DNA from: UBA7330 sp043554545
GTDB lineage: Bacteria; Bacteroidota; Bacteroidia; Cytophagales; Cyclobacteriaceae
Length of the DNA stretch: 64,000 nt
NCBI GenBank assembly: GCA_043554545.1
Contig: CP121337.1
Span: 3,906,001-3,970,000, forward strand
Direction of reading: 5' to 3'
Positions 59,353 through 64,000 of this stretch are shown piece by piece. The translations under genes and the position numbers were made by a program. The notes beneath the pieces are model-generated. The model ran no database searches. It worked only from the letters and a program-made list of their open reading frames with translations, and was not told where the DNA came from. Each line of letters starts with the position of its first letter. The stretch's first letter is position 1.

Positions 59353-60861
59353 TTAATCTTTAGCTTCAGCTAATAATTTCTCTCCTTTTACTACAGCATC
59401 TTCTATCGTTCCAACCAGGTTAAATGCCGCTTCCGGAAGGTTGTCATGCTTTCCATCCATGATATCATTAAAGCCTTTGATCGTGTCCTTGATATCAACA
59501 AGCACACCCTTCAATCCGGTAAACTGCTCTGCCACGTGGAACGGCTGTGAAAGGAACCTTTGAACGCGTCGCGCTCTATGTACCACCAATTTATCTTCAT
59601 CAGATAATTCATCCATACCTAAGATAGCGATGATATCCTGTAACTCTTTATATCGTTGTAGTAACTCTTTTACTCTTTGTGTACAATCATAATGTTCGTC
59701 ACCTAAGATTTCAGCACTCAAAATCCTTGAAGAAGAATCCAAAGGATCCACTGCAGGATAGATACCCAACTCAGAGATTTTCCTGGAAAGAACGGTTGTA
59801 GCGTCCAAATGGGAGAAAGTTGTTGCAGGTGCAGGGTCAGTTAAATCATCCGCAGGCACATAAACCGCCTGAACGGAAGTAATAGATCCGTGCTTCGTAG
59901 AAGTAATTCTTTCCTGCATCACACCCATTTCTGTGGCAAGAGTAGGCTGATAACCTACCGCAGATGGCATCCTACCCAGAAGTGCTGATACCTCTGAACC
60001 TGCTTGTGTAAACCTAAATATATTGTCTACGAAAAACAGGATGTCTTTTCCTTTGCCTGTGCCGTCTCCGTCTCGGAAATATTCTGCGATAGTCAAACCA
60101 GACAATGCAACTCGGGCACGTGCTCCCGGAGGTTCATTCATTTGACCGAATACGAATGTGGCTTTAGATTCTTTAAGGTCAGATTTCTTTACTTTAGAAA
60201 GATCCCATCCTCCTTCTTCCATTGATTTTTTGAAGTCTGAACCATAATTAACAATATCAGCTTCGATCATCTCACGGAGCAAGTCGTTTCCTTCCCTAGT
60301 CCGCTCACCAACGCCAGCGAATACAGAAAGCCCTGCATAAGCTTTTGCAATGTTATTGATAAGCTCCTGGATCAATACCGTCTTACCTACACCTGCACCT
60401 CCAAACAATCCAATTTTACCTCCCTTTGCATAAGGCTCGATGAGATCAATTACTTTAATTCCTGTAAATAATACTTCCGTAGAAGTAGATAAATCTTCAA
60501 ACTTTGGAGCTGATCGGTGAATCGGAAGTCCTTGCTTACCTTCTGGCTGCTCCATTCCATCAATGGCCTTTCCGACAACATTAAATAGGCGTCCATTGAT
60601 ATCTTCTCCAATTGGCATGGTAATAGGAGCACCCAAATCAATTACCTCCATTCCTCTTTTCATCCCGTCGGTAGCATCCATTGCTACTGATCTGACAGTT
60701 TCTTCTCCCTGATGCTGCTGCACCTCGAGGACCACCACGGTGCCATCTTCTTTTACCACTTGTAATGCGTCGTAAATTCTTGGAAGTTTAGCATCCTCTG
60801 TGTTGAAACTCACATCCACAACTGGTCCGATAACCTGGGTGATTTTACCTTTATTAGCCAT
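59353..60861 (-). CDS. atpD: F1 ATP synthase beta subunit
   Basis: 502 residues, full length. It catalyses ATP synthesis in the F1 head. Motifs: N-terminal barrel GKITQVIGPVVDVSF, Walker A GGAGVGKTVLI (about 152-162), GVGERTREGNDL, Walker B region DILFFVDNIFRFTQAGSEVSALLGRMPSAVGYQPTLATEMG (in part), the catalytic Glu in AGVGERTREG and DELSDEDKLVVHRARRVQRFLSQPFHVAEQFTG. It is followed by atpC only; the a, b, c, delta, alpha and gamma genes are elsewhere, the split arrangement usual for this phylum. Confidence 0.98.
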   Translation of the reverse strand: MANKGKITQVIGPVVDVSFNTEDAKLPRIYDALQVVKEDGTVVVLEVQQHQGEETVRSVAMDATDGMKRGMEVIDLGAPITMPIGEDINGRLFNVVGKAIDGMEQPEGKQGLPIHRSAPKFEDLSTSTEVLFTGIKVIDLIEPYAKGGKIGLFGGAGVGKTVLIQELINNIAKAYAGLSVFAGVGERTREGNDLLREMIEADIVNYGSDFKKSMEEGGWDLSKVKKSDLKESKATFVFGQMNEPPGARARVALSGLTIAEYFRDGDGTGKGKDILFFVDNIFRFTQAGSEVSALLGRMPSAVGYQPTLATEMGVMQERITSTKHGSITSVQAVYVPADDLTDPAPATTFSHLDATTVLSRKISELGIYPAVDPLDSSSRILSAEILGDEHYDCTQRVKELLQRYKELQDIIAILGMDELSDEDKLVVHRARRVQRFLSQPFHVAEQFTGLKGVLVDIKDTIKGFNDIMDGKHDNLPEAAFNLVGTIEDAVVKGEKLLAEAKD

Positions 60862-60946
60862 TATGAAGTATTTTTTATAGAACTCTGAATTTGGTGCGAA
60901 ATTAAGCTAAAAAACCCTTCCACGAAAGGTTATAATTCAAAACCAT

Positions 60947-62164
60947 TCATGATCGGAGCAATATTCTAAAAGTAGTGCCTTTTCCGATCTCCGTTTCCTT
61001 GATAAAGATCTTTCCTTTGTGGTAATGCTCAATGATCCTTCTGGTCAAAGTCAGGCCTAGTCCCCATCCCCTTTTCTTCGTCGTAAATCCAGGTTGAAAT
61101 ATCTGGTTTACCCTGTTTTTAGGGATCCCTTTTCCTGAATCAGTAACATCAATTGCTACTCTTCCTTCATTGACTTTCAGTATTTTAATAAATATCTCTC
61201 CTTTTCCCTCCATAGAATCCACCGAGTTTTTCAACAGGTTTTCGATCACCCATGCAAATAATGCATGATTCATATTTGCTAAAATATCATTATCCGGAAA
61301 TACCGAAACCGTTATACTTACTTTTGTGGAGAGTCTTTTTTCGAGATATCTGACTACCTCCTGTACCAGGTCATAGACATTCTCCTCCTTTAAATGAGGC
61401 ACACTTCCAATGCTCGAAAAGCGTTCCGTAATTCGCTCCAGTCTTTCTACGTCTTTATTTAGCTCATTAATAATCTCTTCCTGGTCAGGGTATGTTGTCC
61501 TAAAATATTCGACCCAGGCCATCAGAGAGGATAGTGGTGTGCCTAACTGGTGGGCGGTCTCTTTTGCCAGGCCTACCCAAACCCTGTTTTGCTCAGCTGT
61601 TCTTGAATAGTTAAAAATGACAAAAGCGATAAAAATAAAAACTGCGATAATGGAAAGTTGCACAAATGGGTAAATCTTTAGCTCTGTCAATAAACTAGAG
61701 TTTTTATAGTAGATAAATTTATATCCATATATCTGATCGTCCGCATCCAGTAAAGTCAATACGATTGGCTCTCTTACCTCTTTCATTTCTTCTATCTCCT
61801 TCAGGAGATAAGCACGCCTTTCTTTAGGTGAATCAAAATTATTAGCTCTGGGAAGGTTTTTGAAATCTTCAGGATTCCCATGTTGGTCGGTAAGTATGAC
61901 CGGGATTGTCGTATTTGCCTGAATAATCTCTTCCAACATAAAAGCTACATTGGGATCATCCTGGTCGTTTGCTACATATTCCAGGGTACGCGCATAGAGG
62001 TCAATCTGCTTTTGCTCTCTATCCCTGATCTTTTTCGCCAAATCATTGGTATAGACAACTGACCCTACACCAATAATAAAGGACAGAATGAGAACAACCC
62101 ATTTAAAATTGGGTCGCTCAGGATATAAGCTTACGCTGGCTACTTCTTTGAATGGTTTCACCAT
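60947..62164 (-). CDS. Membrane sensor histidine kinase (HisKA/HATPase_c)
   Basis: 405 residues from the ATG at 62164 (GTG and TTG precede it). One helix near 22-39, an extracytoplasmic domain (about 45-165) with alternating helices, a second helix (about 168-187), then HisKA with KETAHQLGTPLSSL (His about 204) and HATPase_c with N-box WVIENLLKNSVDSM, DSGKGIPKN and KRGWGLGLTLTRRIIEHYH. It lacks an obvious HAMP domain. No response regulator is adjacent, so the partner is unknown. It lies 22 bases after the permease gene, so it is probably in the same operon as the ABC exporter. Confidence 0.9.
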   Translation of the reverse strand: MVKPFKEVASVSLYPERPNFKWVVLILSFIIGVGSVVYTNDLAKKIRDREQKQIDLYARTLEYVANDQDDPNVAFMLEEIIQANTTIPVILTDQHGNPEDFKNLPRANNFDSPKERRAYLLKEIEEMKEVREPIVLTLLDADDQIYGYKFIYYKNSSLLTELKIYPFVQLSIIAVFIFIAFVIFNYSRTAEQNRVWVGLAKETAHQLGTPLSSLMAWVEYFRTTYPDQEEIINELNKDVERLERITERFSSIGSVPHLKEENVYDLVQEVVRYLEKRLSTKVSITVSVFPDNDILANMNHALFAWVIENLLKNSVDSMEGKGEIFIKILKVNEGRVAIDVTDSGKGIPKNRVNQIFQPGFTTKKRGWGLGLTLTRRIIEHYHKGKIFIKETEIGKGTTFRILLRS

Positions 62165-62186
62165 CACCAATTATTCATCATCAAAA

Positions 62187-63503
62187 TTACTGATTCGTCA
62201 TGAACCACTTTGCTAAAACTTTATAATTCACCTTGGTGCCATGCATCAATATACCAACTCGATAAATTCTGGAGGCAAACCAAATCATGAAAACAAATCC
62301 TCCTGCCATAATTACCATCGACAACAAGAGTTCCCATAATGGAACGCCAAAGGCAACACGCATCATCATGACCACCGGAGCCGTAAACGGGATCATAGAC
62401 AACCAAAAAGCAAGTGTGCCATTTGGATCATCGAGCACTACTCCTAATAACACAATAGATAGAATTAGCGGTATCGTGACAGGTAGCATAAACTGCTGGG
62501 CGTCAGCATCGCTATCTACAGCTGATCCTACAGCAGCAAATAAACCACCGTAAAACAGATACCCACTTATGAAGAAGAATAAAAAAGCAAGCACCACCTG
62601 AGGGATATTCAGTGACTCTAGCACATCAAGCACAGGCTGTATCGGATTCTCACTAATAGGGTTCAGCTCCTGATCCAATTGCTGTAATTGTTGCACTTGC
62701 TCCACTGCTGGTGGCTTAACCATCTTACCAAATACCAGACCTCCTCCAAATAATATGCATATCGTCAGTGTAATCCAGAGCAAAAGCTGCGAAAGCCCCA
62801 CACTGGCAATACCAAGTACTTTTCCCATCATCAGATGAAAGGGTCGGACGGTGGCAACAATAATCTCAATAATTCTCGAACTTTTCTCTTCTATAACACC
62901 TCGCATACACATGGCGCCATAGATGAAGATGAACATATAAATCATGAAAGAGGCAACATAGCCAACTACCGTAGCCCCTATTGGGCTCCCTTGTTTTTCA
63001 TTTCCATTCTCTGAAATATCATAAGCAATCACTGAAATATTGGCTTTCAACTTGTCCAATGCCTCCTGGCTGATACCTGAGCGCTTCAATTTCAGACTTT
63101 CTATCTCACTTTTAAGCTTTCTTTCAAGTTTATTCAAAGAAGAAATGCTAGGGTTTGACATCGCAAAATAAGACGCTTCGGACATAGCGTCTATGGAATG
63201 ATCTGATATAACAAGTAACCCATTGAACATGCCCTTTTGAACTGCGGTCTTGGCTTCCTCCAAATCACTAAAGAGATTATAGGTATAGTTGACCTTTTCT
63301 TCATTTTCAAAAGTGGTCTCAAATCTTCCACTCTCATCCAAAATCAATAATTCCTGTGTATCCTTCGCCTGGTCACTGACCAATACCGGAACAACCATTA
63401 TTCCTGCAAATAGCAATGGACCTACAATAGTCATGACAAGAAAAGACTTTTTTCTTACCCGGCTCAGATATTCTCTTTTAATAACCAGAAAAATGTTATG
63501 CAT
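62187..63503 (-). CDS. ABC-2 type exporter permease (NatB-like)
   Basis: 438 residues with an N-terminal helix (FLVMTIVGPLLFAGIMVV), a long extracytoplasmic part (about 45-170), then five to six helices including VGYVASFMIYMFIFIYGAMCMRGVIEEKSSRIIEIIVATVRPFHLMMGKVLGI (in part), the conserved EEKSSRIIEII motif of ABC-2 exporters, and YLFYGGLFAAVGSAVDSDADAQQFMLPVTIP. It forms an export channel with the ATPase upstream, whose gene overlaps its start by 8 bases. NatAB-type Na+ export or drug/peptide export is possible. Confidence 0.88.
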   Translation of the reverse strand: MHNIFLVIKREYLSRVRKKSFLVMTIVGPLLFAGIMVVPVLVSDQAKDTQELLILDESGRFETTFENEEKVNYTYNLFSDLEEAKTAVQKGMFNGLLVISDHSIDAMSEASYFAMSNPSISSLNKLERKLKSEIESLKLKRSGISQEALDKLKANISVIAYDISENGNEKQGSPIGATVVGYVASFMIYMFIFIYGAMCMRGVIEEKSSRIIEIIVATVRPFHLMMGKVLGIASVGLSQLLLWITLTICILFGGGLVFGKMVKPPAVEQVQQLQQLDQELNPISENPIQPVLDVLESLNIPQVVLAFLFFFISGYLFYGGLFAAVGSAVDSDADAQQFMLPVTIPLILSIVLLGVVLDDPNGTLAFWLSMIPFTAPVVMMMRVAFGVPLWELLLSMVIMAGGFVFMIWFASRIYRVGILMHGTKVNYKVLAKWFMTNQ

Positions 63504-64000
63504 GGGTTTCTTCCTTTACGCTCTTGATAAATATCTCGTTAATAGTTGGTATTAATTCTACAAATGAATAAACGGCAGTTTGATCAATAATTGTCCTTAG
63601 CATTGAATTTGGCCCTATGTTTTGCCTATCCCTGATTTTTGTCGCCATTCTGCCAAACTCATCCATTGAAGAAGTTAAAATTTCATATTGATCAGTATGA
63701 GCCAAAGGGTCCTGATGGGTAATCAGATAAGAGCCATCTTTGAAATCATTCTTTATTTTAACCTTTGGTCCTTCCAGTATTTTTTCAGACTTATTTATCA
63801 AAGCAATGTTGTCGCATAATTCCTCTACGGACTCCATTCGGTGAGTGGAAAAAATCACCGTAGCTCCCTGATCCCTTAGCCTGAGTATTTCATCTTTTAT
63901 CAAGTTCGCATTTACTGGATCGAAACCCGAAAATGGCTCATCCAATATAAGAAGCTCAGGCTGATGCAGCACAGTAGCAATAAATTGTACCTTCTGGGCC
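63496..64000 (-). CDS. ABC exporter ATP-binding protein (partial, N-terminus outside window)
   Basis: The reading frame is open through the window edge. The visible part begins inside the signature region (QKVQFIATVLHQPEL) and contains Walker B LLILDEPFSGFDPVN, the D-loop and the H-loop FSTHRMESVEELCD. A C-terminal domain of about 90 residues follows (ILEGPKVKIKNDFKDGS...), as in NatA-like ATPases. The internal GTG at 63970-63972 is not the true start because conserved sequence continues beyond it. It overlaps the permease gene by 8 bases, so the two are one operon. Confidence 0.9.
   Translation of the reverse strand, partial: AQKVQFIATVLHQPELLILDEPFSGFDPVNANLIKDEILRLRDQGATVIFSTHRMESVEELCDNIALINKSEKILEGPKVKIKNDFKDGSYLITHQDPLAHTDQYEILTSSMDEFGRMATKIRDRQNIGPNSMLRTIIDQTAVYSFVELIPTINEIFIKSVKEETHA

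Noticed and set aside
1..64000. tRNA, rRNA, insertion sequence, prophage or integration site
   Set aside because: No transposase, integrase, terminal inverted repeats or cloverleaf sequences were seen in the gaps, and composition is even throughout.

Overview
The window looks like a chromosomal segment of a Bacteroidota bacterium, most likely a free-living or marine member of the Cytophagales. This rests on several features: three large or Tat-type proteins end in type IX secretion (T9SS) sorting domains, there are many lipoproteins with a short lipobox, LytTR and 7TM-DISM signalling proteins are present, promoters carry the Bacteroidota -7 element TAnnTTTG, atpD-atpC stand apart from the other ATP synthase genes, and base composition is moderately AT-rich. 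No tRNA, rRNA, CRISPR array, insertion sequence or prophage was seen, and no gap between genes exceeds about 280 bases.

Layout. 1-8.2 kb: tail of a membrane protein, a Na+/H+ antiporter abutting a tandem universal stress protein, a glutamine cyclotransferase lipoprotein, then a minus-strand run with a redoxin, PanB, monomeric isocitrate dehydrogenase and a mercaptopyruvate-type sulfurtransferase. 8.2-17.6 kb: a structured gap ending in a strong terminator (possible small RNA), then a surface module DUF1800 / DUF1501-T9SS / beta-barrel / lipoprotein, an MsbA-like exporter and an M49-like metallopeptidase lipoprotein. 17.7-24.6 kb: small membrane and periplasmic proteins (GlcG/HbpS-like, DUF711 with an apparently frameshifted signal peptide, DUF302), a membrane-tethered LuxR-type regulator, pyrophosphatase, and a three-gene photolyase-like operon. 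24.6-35.4 kb: carbohydrate metabolism (GH95 fucosidase, Gfo/Idh/MocA dehydrogenase, a PSCyt/DUF1549/DUF1553 haem protein paired with a second DUF1501 protein, a GreA-like factor, a PL8 lyase). 35.6-39.6 kb: dnaK, a small membrane protein and prfC.

39.6-56.5 kb is the most interesting part. Two divergent 7TM-DISM histidine kinases and a LytTR response regulator sit between three genes for cell-envelope proteins: a 1932-residue BspA/DUF285 T9SS protein, an ankyrin-like lipoprotein and a 1648-residue ELWxxDGT-type T9SS protein. Upstream of each of these three genes is the same direct-repeat element, GTCGTTCATG-N10-GTCGTTyGTG in gene sense, with a 20-base period. In all three cases it lies exactly 28 bases before a TAA-starting -7-like element. 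I read this as the operator set of the local LytTR regulator, that is, a compact two-kinase regulon for surface proteins.

56.5-64 kb: RluA-type pseudouridine synthase, a small membrane protein, pabB and pabC overlapping in one operon, then on the minus strand atpD-atpC, a sensor kinase and a NatA/NatB-like ABC exporter that runs off the window edge.
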